Shown piece by piece: positions 44,574 to 53,880 of a DNA stretch of 64,000 nucleotides (within the stretch, counting starts at the first letter, position 1; each line of letters opens with the position of its first letter). This DNA comes from Coprococcus sp. OM04-5BH (GTDB lineage Bacteria; Bacillota; Clostridia; Lachnospirales; Lachnospiraceae), in contig NZ_QULM01000001.1 in the NCBI RefSeq assembly GCF_003482105.1, forward strand, positions 930,001 to 994,000, written 5' to 3'. The translations under genes were made by a program, and so were the position numbers. The notes below the pieces were generated by a model. It was not told the DNA's origin and ran no database searches. It was given only the letters and a program-made list of their open reading frames with translations.

Positions 44574-45937
44574 AGAGAAGCAATGCACTCAGCAGGATTT
44601 TTATGAGATATGTACTGGTCATGCTTGGATCATTAGTTGGTTTGGTGATTGTTGCTTATCTGCTGCTGTACCTTTTGATTAGTGTGGGCTGTATTTATCC
44701 GGCAAATTATGCAGAGCAAAAGATTAATGAAGCATATGATACGATTCTACGTGCAGATAAAGTGACTGCTGAGATGATTCCCGCACTTTGTGATTATGTA
44801 ATCTTTTCAGAGAATGGAGAGAAAATAGGTGGAGATCTGTCAGAACAATACGAACAGATAGCATGGAATGTTGTAAAGTACGGAAACGCATCCGGGAAAT
44901 ATTTTTATAAAGTAATTGTAAGGGAAAATGAATATGTTGTATTGCAATATCGCCTGACACCTCAATATCATTCAGCTTTTTTGAGGGAGCATTTTATAGG
45001 ACCACAGAATGTGATGATTATTATGTCTGTGATTGGAGCGGTAGCGATTATCATCATTCCGTCCATACGTTTTGGAAAAAGAATCAAAAAGCAGATGCAG
45101 CCTGTATTAGACGCAATCGGACAAATAAAGGATCAAAATCTGGAATATGAGACATCCTGTTCCGGTATCAAAGAGTTTGATGACTGTTTATCGGCAATCG
45201 ATGATATGCGAGATGCATTGCGAGAATCTTTAGAAAAGCAGTGGAAAACAGAGCAGGAAAAGAAACAGCAGATGTCTGCTTTGGCGCATGATATTAAAAC
45301 ACCTCTTACGATTGTACGGGGAAATGCAGAACTACTTTCAGAGACTGAACTGACCACAGAACAGAAGAAAAATATCACTTATGTTTTGAACGGCACAACA
45401 CAGATACAAAGTTATGTAAAACAGTTGATAGATGTCACAAAATCATGGAATTGCAGTGATGTTACCTATACAACGGTGAGGTTAGAAGATTTTTTCGCAG
45501 ATATAAAGGAACAGGCACTCGGACTGGTAGAAAGCTATCACCAGAAGATAGATTGGAAGGCGGAACAAAGTGATAAAAAGGTAACGATTGCTTATGATCC
45601 AATGTTCCGAGCCGTAATGAATGTGATTCAGAATGCAGTGGAGCATACAAAAGAAAATGGAATCATTTATATTGACGCAAAGGAGCAGGATGGCCGGCTG
45701 ACATTCATTGTGGAGGATAGCGGATCAGGATTTACAAAAGAAGCATTATTGCATGGCACAGAGCAGTTTTTTATGGATGACACAAGTAGAAATGGCGAAG
45801 CCCATTATGGGATGGGACTATTTTTTGCAAAAACTGTGGCTGAAAAATATGGTGGAGGTATTAAACTTTCAAATTCTGAAAATACAGGTGGGGCGAGGGT
45901 AGAAATATTTTTCCTGAGTAGTCAAGAAACAAGCTAA
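44561..45937 (+). CDS. Sensor histidine kinase, lantibiotic-sensor type
   Basis: 458 residues. Two membrane segments (residues about 15-45 and 150-170) around an extracytoplasmic domain of about 110 residues; HAMP-like linker; H box ALAHDIKTPLTIVRGNAEL; N box VIQNAVEHTKENG; G boxes VEDSGSGFT and HYGMGLFFAK. Resembles SpaK/NisK-type kinases. Overlaps the regulator gene by 13 bases. Cognate peptide unknown. Confidence 0.92.
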   Translation: MGRVKRSNALSRIFMRYVLVMLGSLVGLVIVAYLLLYLLISVGCIYPANYAEQKINEAYDTILRADKVTAEMIPALCDYVIFSENGEKIGGDLSEQYEQIAWNVVKYGNASGKYFYKVIVRENEYVVLQYRLTPQYHSAFLREHFIGPQNVMIIMSVIGAVAIIIIPSIRFGKRIKKQMQPVLDAIGQIKDQNLEYETSCSGIKEFDDCLSAIDDMRDALRESLEKQWKTEQEKKQQMSALAHDIKTPLTIVRGNAELLSETELTTEQKKNITYVLNGTTQIQSYVKQLIDVTKSWNCSDVTYTTVRLEDFFADIKEQALGLVESYHQKIDWKAEQSDKKVTIAYDPMFRAVMNVIQNAVEHTKENGIIYIDAKEQDGRLTFIVEDSGSGFTKEALLHGTEQFFMDDTSRNGEAHYGMGLFFAKTVAEKYGGGIKLSNSENTGGARVEIFFLSSQETS

Positions 45938-46061
45938 ATAGACCGCAATTAAGCTATGTAAAAGAAATTTTACATGCTTTTATCTAATATGTAAAAGCCT
46001 TTTGATAGACATTACTTCTACGTTTGCTGTAATCTCATGGAAGAAGGAGGCATACAGAATT

Positions 46062-46160
46062 ATGATAGCTGATAAAATTAAAAATGCTCGTACTATTCTT
46101 TATTACATAACTATTATTATAGTTGGGATTATATGCACATATAAGAAGAGAATAATATAA
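46062..46160 (+). CDS. 32-residue membrane peptide
   Basis: MIADKIKNARTILYYITIII then VGIICTYKKRII: one hydrophobic helix flanked by basic residues. AGAAGGAGG is 8 bases before the ATG. It follows the kinase gene by 124 bp. Reminiscent of small membrane regulators or type I toxin-like peptides, but no family is recognised. Confidence 0.5.
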   Translation: MIADKIKNARTILYYITIIIVGIICTYKKRII

Positions 46161-46221
46161 TTTTTGTTATGATATCAAATGATTTTTTCATTTAATATAA
46201 CATTGCATTGGGTGAAAAAAT

Positions 46222-46473
46222 GTGTTTGGAGATGAAAACATAATCGAATTGAAGGTTGACGATTCAAACATAAAAAGAGCTGGGTGGCATCTACCCAGCT
46301 CAATCTTCTACATGGAAGACATAAGGCAAAAGGGAAAGGCTGTATTTGTAGTTGATGGTGGGGTTGTGTGCAGAATAATTAACACAGGTAAAGATTAAAA
46401 TTTAGTGATATTAAAAGAAGAAGATAGTGAAGGTATTGTATGGAAAAATCGGCGTGAACTAACTGAATATTAA
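46222..46473 (+). pseudogene. Small ORF interrupted by a TAA
   Basis: Reads VFGDENIIELKVDDSNIKRA, GWHLPSSIFYMEDIRQKGKA and VCRIINTGKD, then TAA at 46396, then NLVILKEEDSEGIVWKNRRE to TAA at 46471 in the same frame. The coherent coding character on both sides suggests a recent nonsense change in an 83-codon gene. No family recognised. A hairpin GAGCTGGGT/ACCCAGCTC lies at about 46277-46302. Confidence 0.45.
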
Positions 46474-46488
46474 TAGGAAATTCTAATG

Positions 46489-46520
46489 ATAGTCGGGCAA
46501 AAGTATTCCGGCTATTTTAT
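46489..46520 (+). terminator. Terminator-like hairpin, copy 1
   Basis: ATAGTCGG (46489-46496) pairs with CCGGCTAT (46508-46515) with one G-T pair, then TTTATT. The same hairpin in near-identical context recurs at 53689 after the last surface-protein gene. Confidence 0.65.
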
Positions 46521-46559
46521 TGTGTGTGGGTTAATGTTCAGTAAAATATGCATTGTTGC

Positions 46560-46605
46560 TTGTACTTGAAATTTTATTATGATATTATTAGTATGCATAC
46601 TAATA
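46560..46605 (+). promoter_or_regulatory. Promoter with 20-bp palindromic operator
   Basis: -35 TTGTAC (46560-46565), 17-bp spacer, -10 TATTAT (46583-46588). The perfect palindrome TATTAGTATGCATACTAATA (46586-46605) overlaps the -10 and start site. This is a classic position for a repressor, and the operon encodes a TetR protein. Confidence 0.75.
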
Positions 46606-46611
46606 TATTTA

Positions 46612-46671
46612 TAGTATGGCAAGCAATCGCAGTGAAACAGCAGGGGTTATGTATAAACTGTTTGCCATACT
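46612..46671 (+). promoter_or_regulatory. Long-range hairpin in the 5' leader of the surface-protein operon
   Basis: AGTATGGCAA (46612-46621) pairs with TTGCCATACT (46662-46671). No T-run follows, so it may stabilise the leader or be a second regulator site. The leader from the promoter to the ATG is about 210 bases. Confidence 0.6.
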
Positions 46672-46813
46672 GTAAATAAAATATCATTATAAGCCGCTGA
46701 TTACCGACGGCGGAATGTGTTGAGTTTTATATGAAAACTTGACATGTAGCGTTAGTCCATTGCTGAAGGCAAAGTTTAGTGGACTGACGTTCAAGAGGAA
46801 AGGAGGAAACAAG

Positions 46814-49800
46814 ATGAAAAAAAGAATACTCAGTGTTCTGCTCACCCTTTGTATAGTGATCTGTTTTATGCCGACTATAGTGTATGCAGAAACTCAGACA
46901 GTTGATAGTTGGAGTGGATTGCAAGACCTTATTGACAGTAATGATAATCTTTCAGTAACCCTTTCAAGTGATATTTCCTGGGGAGGAAGCTCTTTAACGA
47001 TTCCGGTTGGCAAAAACGTCATACTGGATTTAAATGGAAAGACGATAGACGCCCAAAATAATGGCACCGTAATTGTGGTTAATGGTATGCTGACCATAAA
47101 AAACAGCGGCGCGGATTTAGCTGGTCCCATAGGAGGCGGTGCCGGTCCTATTACTGGAAATATTAAAAATGGTAAAGTTGTCGATCAAAAGGCAGGGGGC
47201 ATTTTGGTTGCAAGCGGTGGAAAGCTTGTTATGAATTCTGGATGGTTAACCAATTGTGTTGATTCTTCGAATGAATTGAGCTCTGCGGGGGGTGTTTATG
47301 TTTCGGAAAATGCTGAATTTGAAATGACAGGCGGAATTATCACTGGCTGTAGTGGAAGTACTCCTTTGTACCTCCCGTGTTCCGCCGGAGTGGTAAACTA
47401 TGGAATATTCACAATGAGTGGAAATGCAACAATTTCCGGAAGCAAGTCTACCTATGGTGGTGATGGCAGTGCCATTAGCAATGCAGGTACATTTAATGCA
47501 GATGGTGGCGTGGTTCAGACAGGACAATCGTGCACGAATTACGCTATAATTCAAAATACTGGGGAAGATTCAACTGTTTTCTATTGTAATGTTTTAAATA
47601 CGGGGCTGGGAACAATTTCTGGAGGTACATACAATTATCCTGTTACAAATGCCGGAATTATCACGAACGGTATATTCAATGGAACAGTCGAAAATACCTA
47701 TACTGTTACGGGAGGAACATTTAATGGCAGCACAACCGGAATATATACTGTTACCTTTGATTCAGGTGTGCCCTCGCAGATACGTGCAAAGGCACCTGCA
47801 GCAGTACCTGAAGAACCGGTTAGGAAGGGGTACACCTTCCTGGGGTGGCTTAAGGACGGAATACAATATGATTTTTCTCAGAATGTCACTCAAAATATAT
47901 CGCTGACTTCCGATTGGAAGGCAAAGACCTATACTGTAAAATTTGATACGGCAAATAATACGACAGTTGCCGATAAAACTGTTTGTTGGGATGACAGAGT
48001 ACTGGAGGGTATTTCCAATCCTGAAAAAAAAGGAGCTGATTTTAAGGGGTGGACTTACGAGGGCAGGATCATATCTGGAGATACCACCTACGCGGAGCTT
48101 GTGGTTGATGATACTGTAACGAGTATTACGCTGACAGCACAGTGGGAAACTATTCAGTACACAATTACTTTGGATTATGACGATGGTACTTCTAATGTCT
48201 CCACGATCATGATTGCTTATGGTGAGGAGTTTGATGATGTGCCTGTGCCGATCTGGATAGGTTACGTTTTTGAAGGCTGGTTTGATGAAAGAGGAGGGGG
48301 TAAGTGTTATATTGATGAAAATGGCAAAAGCACAAGATGGTATGACAAGACGGAGAATTGCACTTTGTATGCACATTGGCGTATAGATTGGTGTAAAGTC
48401 ACGTTCGATGGGAACGGAGGAACATTGACTGGACCTGTAACCAGTCAAGAGAGGAAAAATGGACCTGTCTGTGAGCTGCATGACCCTGTCAGAGAAGGAT
48501 ATTTGTTCACTGGTTGGTATAAAGATGCTGCCTGTACAGAGAGATGGAGAGATGGAGACTGGGTGATCGATGATATGACTTTGTACGCCGGTTGGATGGT
48601 TATGGCGTATGAAATAACAATCAAGCTTGAAAATGGCGAAGAGGATATTATTATAACCCGAAACTATGGATCAGATATCCCACCTCAGAATCCCACCAGA
48701 ACAGGTTATACTTTTATAGGATGGGACAAAACATTTCCGACAACTATGCCTGCGGAGGATATGACCATCACTGCAAAGTGGAAGGTAAATCAGTACACGA
48801 TTGCCTTTGATACCGGCGGCGGTAGTGAGATTGCTCCTATAATACAGGATTACGGAACAGTAATCACCGCCCCTGATGAACCGACAAGAACAGGTTATGA
48901 TTTTATGGGGTGGGATAAGACAATCCCGACAACCATGCCTGCAGAGAATGTAACGATAAAAGCATTGTGGAAAGATGTCGAAAAGCCAAGGGGCGAAATT
49001 AAAATTGGCGGGAAAGTCTGGAGTACATTTGCTTCAAATATAACTTTTAATCTGTTCTTCAAGGAAACGCAGACAGTGATGATTGATGGAAGCGACAACA
49101 GTATGGAAACGGTTAAAGTTGAGTATCTTATATCAAATGATACACTGACCGAAAACGAATTAGACGACTTGATTTTTACTGCATACACTGCACCATTTGC
49201 TATTGAACCTGATAACGAGTATATTGTATATGTACGGCTGACTGACATGTCGGGAAATGTATCCTACATGTGTTCTGAGGGAATTGTGTTGGACGGAACT
49301 AATCCTATGATTTCCGGAATCGAGAACGGCAAGACCTATTGTGAGGCACAAACTGTTATGATTACCGAAAAATATATGTCTGCCGTTACCGTGAATGGAA
49401 AGGCAGTCAGTCTTGATGAAAACAACCGGTTTGTTCTTTCCCAGTCAAAAGGTGAACAGAGGATTGCTGTTACCGATAAGGCAGGTAATACCTCTGAGAT
49501 GACCGTGACGGTCAACAATGGGCATACTTTCAGCGGATGGACATCGAACGGCGATGGAACACATACCCGAAAATGTGTCATTGAAGGGTGTACCGCAGGT
49601 ATACAAACTGAGAACTGTATTGATGAAGATAAAAACCATAAATGTGATAAATGTGATATGGTTTTGAATGAATGCACAGACGACGACAAAGATCATGTAT
49701 GTGATTATTGCGGAAAGGTGATTTCCGATCATACTGGTGGCAAAGCAACCTGCAAGGACAGAGCAATCTGCGATGTGTGTGGAAAAGCTTACGGAGAGCT

Positions 49801-50098
49801 TGATCCGAAAAATCATGTCGACTTAAAGCACTTCCCTGCGAATACAGCGACAAAGACTTCCCAGGGTAATATTGAATATTGGTATTGTGGGGGATGTGGT
49901 AAGTATTACAGCGATAAAAATGGCACAAGGGAGATCAAAAAGAATGATATTATAACGGCGAAGCTGCCGGGTGATTCCCAATCTCCGCAGACCGGAGATG
50001 AAAATGATCCTGTTTTATGGATCGTCCTTATGTTTATCAGCGGCAGTGCATTTATTTGTACTGTGATTGCCAGAAAAAAAGAAAAATTTTTACATTAA
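46814..50098 (+). CDS. Large wall-anchored surface protein with InlB-type repeats
   Basis: 1094 residues. Signal peptide 1-25 (KKRILSVLLTLCIVICFMPT... VYAE). Residues 25-310 have glycine/serine-rich repeats suggesting a beta-helix (LTIKNSG, GGIITG, MSGNATISG). About six Listeria-Bacteroides/InlB B-type repeats follow (e.g. RTGYTFIGWDKTFPTTMPAE). Then an Ig-like part, a cysteine-rich region (CDKCD, CDYCGK, CDVCGKAYG, CGGCGKYYS) and a C-terminal sorting signal: SPQTGD, hydrophobic segment, ARKKEK. The motif is an LPXTG variant. RBS AAAGGAGG is strong. Probably an adhesin. Confidence 0.9.
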   Translation: MKKRILSVLLTLCIVICFMPTIVYAETQTVDSWSGLQDLIDSNDNLSVTLSSDISWGGSSLTIPVGKNVILDLNGKTIDAQNNGTVIVVNGMLTIKNSGADLAGPIGGGAGPITGNIKNGKVVDQKAGGILVASGGKLVMNSGWLTNCVDSSNELSSAGGVYVSENAEFEMTGGIITGCSGSTPLYLPCSAGVVNYGIFTMSGNATISGSKSTYGGDGSAISNAGTFNADGGVVQTGQSCTNYAIIQNTGEDSTVFYCNVLNTGLGTISGGTYNYPVTNAGIITNGIFNGTVENTYTVTGGTFNGSTTGIYTVTFDSGVPSQIRAKAPAAVPEEPVRKGYTFLGWLKDGIQYDFSQNVTQNISLTSDWKAKTYTVKFDTANNTTVADKTVCWDDRVLEGISNPEKKGADFKGWTYEGRIISGDTTYAELVVDDTVTSITLTAQWETIQYTITLDYDDGTSNVSTIMIAYGEEFDDVPVPIWIGYVFEGWFDERGGGKCYIDENGKSTRWYDKTENCTLYAHWRIDWCKVTFDGNGGTLTGPVTSQERKNGPVCELHDPVREGYLFTGWYKDAACTERWRDGDWVIDDMTLYAGWMVMAYEITIKLENGEEDIIITRNYGSDIPPQNPTRTGYTFIGWDKTFPTTMPAEDMTITAKWKVNQYTIAFDTGGGSEIAPIIQDYGTVITAPDEPTRTGYDFMGWDKTIPTTMPAENVTIKALWKDVEKPRGEIKIGGKVWSTFASNITFNLFFKETQTVMIDGSDNSMETVKVEYLISNDTLTENELDDLIFTAYTAPFAIEPDNEYIVYVRLTDMSGNVSYMCSEGIVLDGTNPMISGIENGKTYCEAQTVMITEKYMSAVTVNGKAVSLDENNRFVLSQSKGEQRIAVTDKAGNTSEMTVTVNNGHTFSGWTSNGDGTHTRKCVIEGCTAGIQTENCIDEDKNHKCDKCDMVLNECTDDDKDHVCDYCGKVISDHTGGKATCKDRAICDVCGKAYGELDPKNHVDLKHFPANTATKTSQGNIEYWYCGGCGKYYSDKNGTREIKKNDIITAKLPGDSQSPQTGDENDPVLWIVLMFISGSAFICTVIARKKEKFLH

Positions 50099-50121
50099 GA
50101 TATTTATAAGAGGTGATTTAC

Positions 50122-50808
50122 TTGCGAAGAGATAGCAGCGAAACAAAGAGAAAGATACTGACTGTGTGTGTTCGTCTTTTTTTAGAACAGGGGTATAAGA
50201 ATACTTCTGTCAGTCAGATTGTTGAAGAGGCGGGCGTTGCCAGGGGAAGCTATTTAAATCTGTTTCCTACTAAGGAGAAGATTTTACTGGAATTAGTTGA
50301 AGCAATGTTCAGTGGACAGTTCAGTGTGGCAAGAAGTATTGCAGACAGGAATCTGCCGCCGGTTTACGCATATGCAGTGGAAACCGCGATCCAAATTACA
50401 TTAACGGAACTGAATGAACATCTTCGGGATATATACATCGAGGCTTACTCTTTGCCGGAGACATCGGAATATATTTATCTTCATACAACGTATGAGCTGA
50501 AACAAATTTTTGGCAAAAATTTTCCAGATTATGATGATAGTGATTTTTACGAGATGGAAATTGGTACAGCGGGGCTGATGCGTGGCTATATGGCGCGAAA
50601 ATGTGATATTCATTTTCCGTTGGAACGCAAACTCAGACGATTTCTTGTGGCGGAAATGAGGGTATATCAGGTGCCCGAGACAGAACAGGAAAAGGTGCTT
50701 GCCTTTATTCAGTCGCTGGATATTAAGGCAATAGCTACAGATGTTATGTATAAATTATTTGCAATGTTGGAAATGACATTTGATTTTAAGTTGTCAAAAG
50801 ACAGCTAA
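50122..50808 (+). CDS. TetR-family regulator
   Basis: 228 residues. [23 protein letters not shown] then [20 protein letters not shown] and [14 protein letters not shown] at 50122 is favoured (AGAGGTG 7 bases upstream). It is the middle gene of a three-gene operon, 23 bp after one surface protein and 14 bp before the other, so it likely governs its own operon through the palindrome at 46586. The ligand pocket is uncharacterised. Confidence 0.9.
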   Translation: MRRDSSETKRKILTVCVRLFLEQGYKNTSVSQIVEEAGVARGSYLNLFPTKEKILLELVEAMFSGQFSVARSIADRNLPPVYAYAVETAIQITLTELNEHLRDIYIEAYSLPETSEYIYLHTTYELKQIFGKNFPDYDDSDFYEMEIGTAGLMRGYMARKCDIHFPLERKLRRFLVAEMRVYQVPETEQEKVLAFIQSLDIKAIATDVMYKLFAMLEMTFDFKLSKDS

Positions 50809-50822
50809 ACGGAGGTGACAAT

Positions 50823-53663
50823 ATGAAAAAACGCCTGTTCGCTATCTTGTTTATTTTATGTATGGTGATCTGCTTTGTGCCCATAAGGGCAAATGCAATG
50901 GCAATCTACATTGATCTGACTGTTGTTGGCCAGGGAAATTTACCCCTTGAAGTTGAGCCGGGTGACAGTATTGATAATGTGAAACAGAAAATTCAGGATA
51001 AAATCGGATTACCTCCTGACAGGCAAAAATTGATCTTCAATGGAAAAGAGCTTGTCGATGGAAGAACACTGGCGGATTACAATATCCAGAAAGAAAGTAC
51101 ATTGTATCTGCAGGTGCGGTCAGATAAGGCGGTTCAGTTTGGTACAAATGGTATTGAAAACCCAATAAAAAAGCAGACGGCGGGGGGGAATTATAGGACA
51201 CCCGGAAGCTACATATATTTCGGTATAAATAGTGAAAACAGTAATAATCCAATCAAATGGCGTGTGCTGGATGATGAAAGTACAAATGACGGAAACACAA
51301 GAGGAATGTTCCTACTGTCGGAATACCTTATGGGTGACGGGGTAAAGTTTAATAATGATCAGAACAATGGCAGTACATATCAAGGGAGCAATGCACAAAG
51401 CTGGTGCCATAGCTTTGCAACGGATGTGAACAATTTCTCATATTCAGAGCAAAATGCTATACTTGGAGTTTCAAAAAGCGACAGTAATGAAACGGATTTA
51501 TATTCACATTCGTGGAGGGAGGGTAGTCTGGCAGAAAGCGACAAACTATTCTTTCTGTCTGCTAAAGAACTGGCAGATTATGTAGGAAATTATAATAATG
51601 CACCGGGGATTGCCGCAACGGATACTGATCAGAATGTGAGGGCGTGGTGGCTTCGATCTTTCGGGGCAGATGACACCGATCTTGTGGGAGTAGTTGACTT
51701 TGATGGCAACGTGGATCTTTACAGTCCAAATTCTGACTGTTTGGCAAGACCTGCTTGTAATTTAGATCTGAGTACTATTCTTTTCACATCTGCCGCAGAA
51801 AACGGAAAATCCGTACAGGGTATGGATGGAGGCCTGGCGGCAATTCCTACATACAATGGTAATGAGTGGAAGTTGACTCTTTGGGATGACAGTAGAAACA
51901 ATTTTACAGCCCAGGCAAGTACAGGTACAGCATTGACAAATGAATACGGATATTCAGATTGGAAGGTAAATATTGATTATTTCAATGCAAAAAATGGTAC
52001 GAATGAATATATTTCTGTAATGTTGGTCAACAGTAGCAATGAAATTATTTATTATGGACGCATTGTAGAAAATAGTGCAAGTGGAACAGCGACAGTTACC
52101 ATTCCATCCGGTCTGGCAGTTGGAAGATATACCCTGAAGGTGTTTTCCGAGCAATATAACGGTGATTATAGGACTGATTATGCCAGTGCATTTCGGAATG
52201 TTACGATTAAAGTACGGGATAAGGTTGAAGAACAATTTGCAATTACTCCGGGAGATACATATTATTTTGATTTTTCCGCACAAGAGCTTCCGGGTGTGGT
52301 GAACGATAAGGTGCCGGATAGCACGTTACATTATGTGCCATTTACTTACGTGGGCACAGTGGGAGCATATGCAATGGAAAATAAAAGCGATACAAACACA
52401 CAGTCGTATCCGCACAGTATTTTTATTGCGGATTACAATGTGGTTCATACTGTATCATGGGATGAACTGAATACGGCAGATTTGATTTTCGGCAGAAACT
52501 ATAAAAGTGGTGGCGTGAATTTCGTTTTGCGAACTGCATCTGTAGGAAAAGCTTCAAGCAGTCGGGAGTCTGATAGGCGTGGTGAACCTCAGAATAATGA
52601 ATGGGATGCAATTCTTGACAAAGCAGAACAGTTCTGGACAGATGATACGACAGGATATATAAAGAACTGGAGCTGGATATCATCCTGGGGACAGGACGTA
52701 GCGAGAGATAGTGAAACCAACTATGTTTATCGTGGCAAAGATTCTGCCAGAGAGTGGAGCTATGACAACGCGGCGGTTTCTTATATCGGTTTTCGTCCAG
52801 TGCTTGAGGTTACAGACATCGACACCTTAGGCAATGACGGACTAAAAGCTGTAAAGCTGAATTTAGATGGCGGTGCATTAAGCGGTGAAAGCAGTATCGG
52901 GATTATTGTGAAAAACGGTGAAAGATTTACAGCTCCAATGGGTGAAGGACTCACCAGGCCGGACGGCAATGCAGGTGATTATTTCAGGTGGCTTGGTGAT
53001 GATGGAAAGTTATATACACCGGGTGAAAGTGTTCCGGCAAATGTAAAGACGTTAACTGCACGATGGAAGTTGTGTGATCACAAGGGGAGTAAGACAAAAC
53101 CGACTTGCACACGATCTGCAACATGCTCTGAGTGTGGCGAGAAGCTTGCAGCGTTGGGACATGATCCAAAGGCTGGATATAAGTCAGATGAAAACAGTCA
53201 TTGGCTGGAGTGTAACAGATGTGCGGATAGATTAAATGAAACATCACACAAAAATGAAGATAATGACCACATATGTGACATTTGCGGTAGAGTGATCGGC
53301 ACTCATACCGGAGGTAAGGCAACCTGCAGAGACAAAGCAAAGTGTGAGGTATGTGGTGAGGAATACGGTGAGACTGATCCAATAAATCATGTCAATTTAA
53401 AGTATTACCCGGAAAAAGCAGCAACCAAGACAGCTGATGGTAATATTGGATATTGGTACTGTGATGGCTGTGGTAAGTATTACAGTAACAGTGAGGGTAC
53501 AAAGGAGATTAAAAAAGAGGACATCATAACGGCAAGGTTAAAAGATGGCTCAGGATCTCCCCAGACCGGCGATACAAATAATCCGGTTTTGTGGATTGTT
53601 CTGTTTTTCGCCAGCGGTGGTGCAACTGTTGGGACGATAGTTGCCAGAAAGAAGAAAAAGTGA
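50823..53663 (+). CDS. Surface protein with an N-terminal ubiquitin-like domain
   Basis: 946 residues. Signal peptide 1-25. Residues 28-103 are strikingly like ubiquitin ([51 protein letters not shown]). Residues about 105-325 are a DUF6273-like domain of C-type-lectin/FGE style ([37 protein letters not shown]). Further beta domains follow, then cysteine-rich modules ([31 protein letters not shown]) and a sorting signal SPQTGD, hydrophobic segment, ARKKKK. The last 170 residues are homologous to the surface protein two genes upstream. Anchored to the wall by a sortase, displaying the ubiquitin-like domain outward. Confidence 0.92.
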   Translation: MKKRLFAILFILCMVICFVPIRANAMAIYIDLTVVGQGNLPLEVEPGDSIDNVKQKIQDKIGLPPDRQKLIFNGKELVDGRTLADYNIQKESTLYLQVRSDKAVQFGTNGIENPIKKQTAGGNYRTPGSYIYFGINSENSNNPIKWRVLDDESTNDGNTRGMFLLSEYLMGDGVKFNNDQNNGSTYQGSNAQSWCHSFATDVNNFSYSEQNAILGVSKSDSNETDLYSHSWREGSLAESDKLFFLSAKELADYVGNYNNAPGIAATDTDQNVRAWWLRSFGADDTDLVGVVDFDGNVDLYSPNSDCLARPACNLDLSTILFTSAAENGKSVQGMDGGLAAIPTYNGNEWKLTLWDDSRNNFTAQASTGTALTNEYGYSDWKVNIDYFNAKNGTNEYISVMLVNSSNEIIYYGRIVENSASGTATVTIPSGLAVGRYTLKVFSEQYNGDYRTDYASAFRNVTIKVRDKVEEQFAITPGDTYYFDFSAQELPGVVNDKVPDSTLHYVPFTYVGTVGAYAMENKSDTNTQSYPHSIFIADYNVVHTVSWDELNTADLIFGRNYKSGGVNFVLRTASVGKASSSRESDRRGEPQNNEWDAILDKAEQFWTDDTTGYIKNWSWISSWGQDVARDSETNYVYRGKDSAREWSYDNAAVSYIGFRPVLEVTDIDTLGNDGLKAVKLNLDGGALSGESSIGIIVKNGERFTAPMGEGLTRPDGNAGDYFRWLGDDGKLYTPGESVPANVKTLTARWKLCDHKGSKTKPTCTRSATCSECGEKLAALGHDPKAGYKSDENSHWLECNRCADRLNETSHKNEDNDHICDICGRVIGTHTGGKATCRDKAKCEVCGEEYGETDPINHVNLKYYPEKAATKTADGNIGYWYCDGCGKYYSNSEGTKEIKKEDIITARLKDGSGSPQTGDTNNPVLWIVLFFASGGATVGTIVARKKKK
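50904..51131 (+). other. Ubiquitin-like domain (region of the surface protein)
   Basis: Residues 28-103 align without gaps to ubiquitin 1-76: I count 44 identities of 76, and 43 of 58 over ubiquitin positions 15-72. Lysines equivalent to K27, K29, K33, K48 and K63 are kept; K6 and K11 are not. I44 is kept but L8, H68 and V70 of the recognition patch become V, Y and Q. The C-terminal RLRGG is replaced by RSDKA, so it cannot be conjugated. Confidence 0.93.
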
Positions 53664-53688
53664 CACATATAATTGGATAGTTTAAATG

Positions 53689-53720
53689 ATAGCCGGGAAG
53701 AAGTGTCCCGGCTATTTTAC
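53689..53720 (+). terminator. Terminator of the surface-protein operon, copy 2
   Basis: ATAGCCGGGA (53689-53698) pairs perfectly with TCCCGGCTAT (53706-53715), then TTTTA. Confidence 0.85.
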
Positions 53721-53730
53721 TTATTGTAAT

Positions 53731-53880
53731 GATGTCAGCGACATCGTTACGCTGCAGCAACCCTTGCCGTAGGCAATTTTTAATGGTTGCTGCTCTGATT
53801 TGTAAGGATGTCTGTGACATCGTTACGCCGCAGCAACCCATTGCCATAGGCAATTTCAAATGGTTGCTGCTCCAATTTTA
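53731..53880. repeat. Two tandem 76-bp repeats, each with a strong hairpin
   Basis: Copies at 53731-53806 and 53807-53880 share GATGTC..(C/T)G..GACATCGTTACGC, GCAGCAACC, TTGCC-TAGGCAA and GGTTGCTGCTC. Stems: GCAGCAACC 53754-53762 with GGTTGCTGC 53785-53793, and 53830-53838 with 53862-53870. Nested TTGCC/GGCAA pairs continue the stem. Several differences are at loop or compensating positions. Confidence 0.85.

Noticed and set aside
46894..49928. Several long minus-strand frames opposite the InlB-repeat surface protein
   Set aside because: None has a RBS-supported start or recognisable domain; they are mirror effects of codon use in the repetitive plus-strand gene.
50904..51131. The ubiquitin-like domain as a conjugation system (Ub/E1/E2-like operon)
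   Set aside because: There is no diglycine C-terminus, the domain is internal to a secreted protein, and no E1-, E2- or JAB-like gene is in the window.
51135..51780. A diversity-generating retroelement target, because the DUF6273-like domain has a C-type-lectin flavour
   Set aside because: No reverse transcriptase, template repeat or adenine-biased variable repeat is visible anywhere in the window.
53731..53880. A CRISPR array
   Set aside because: Only two tandem units of 76 bp, without unique spacers between short repeats, and no cas gene nearby.
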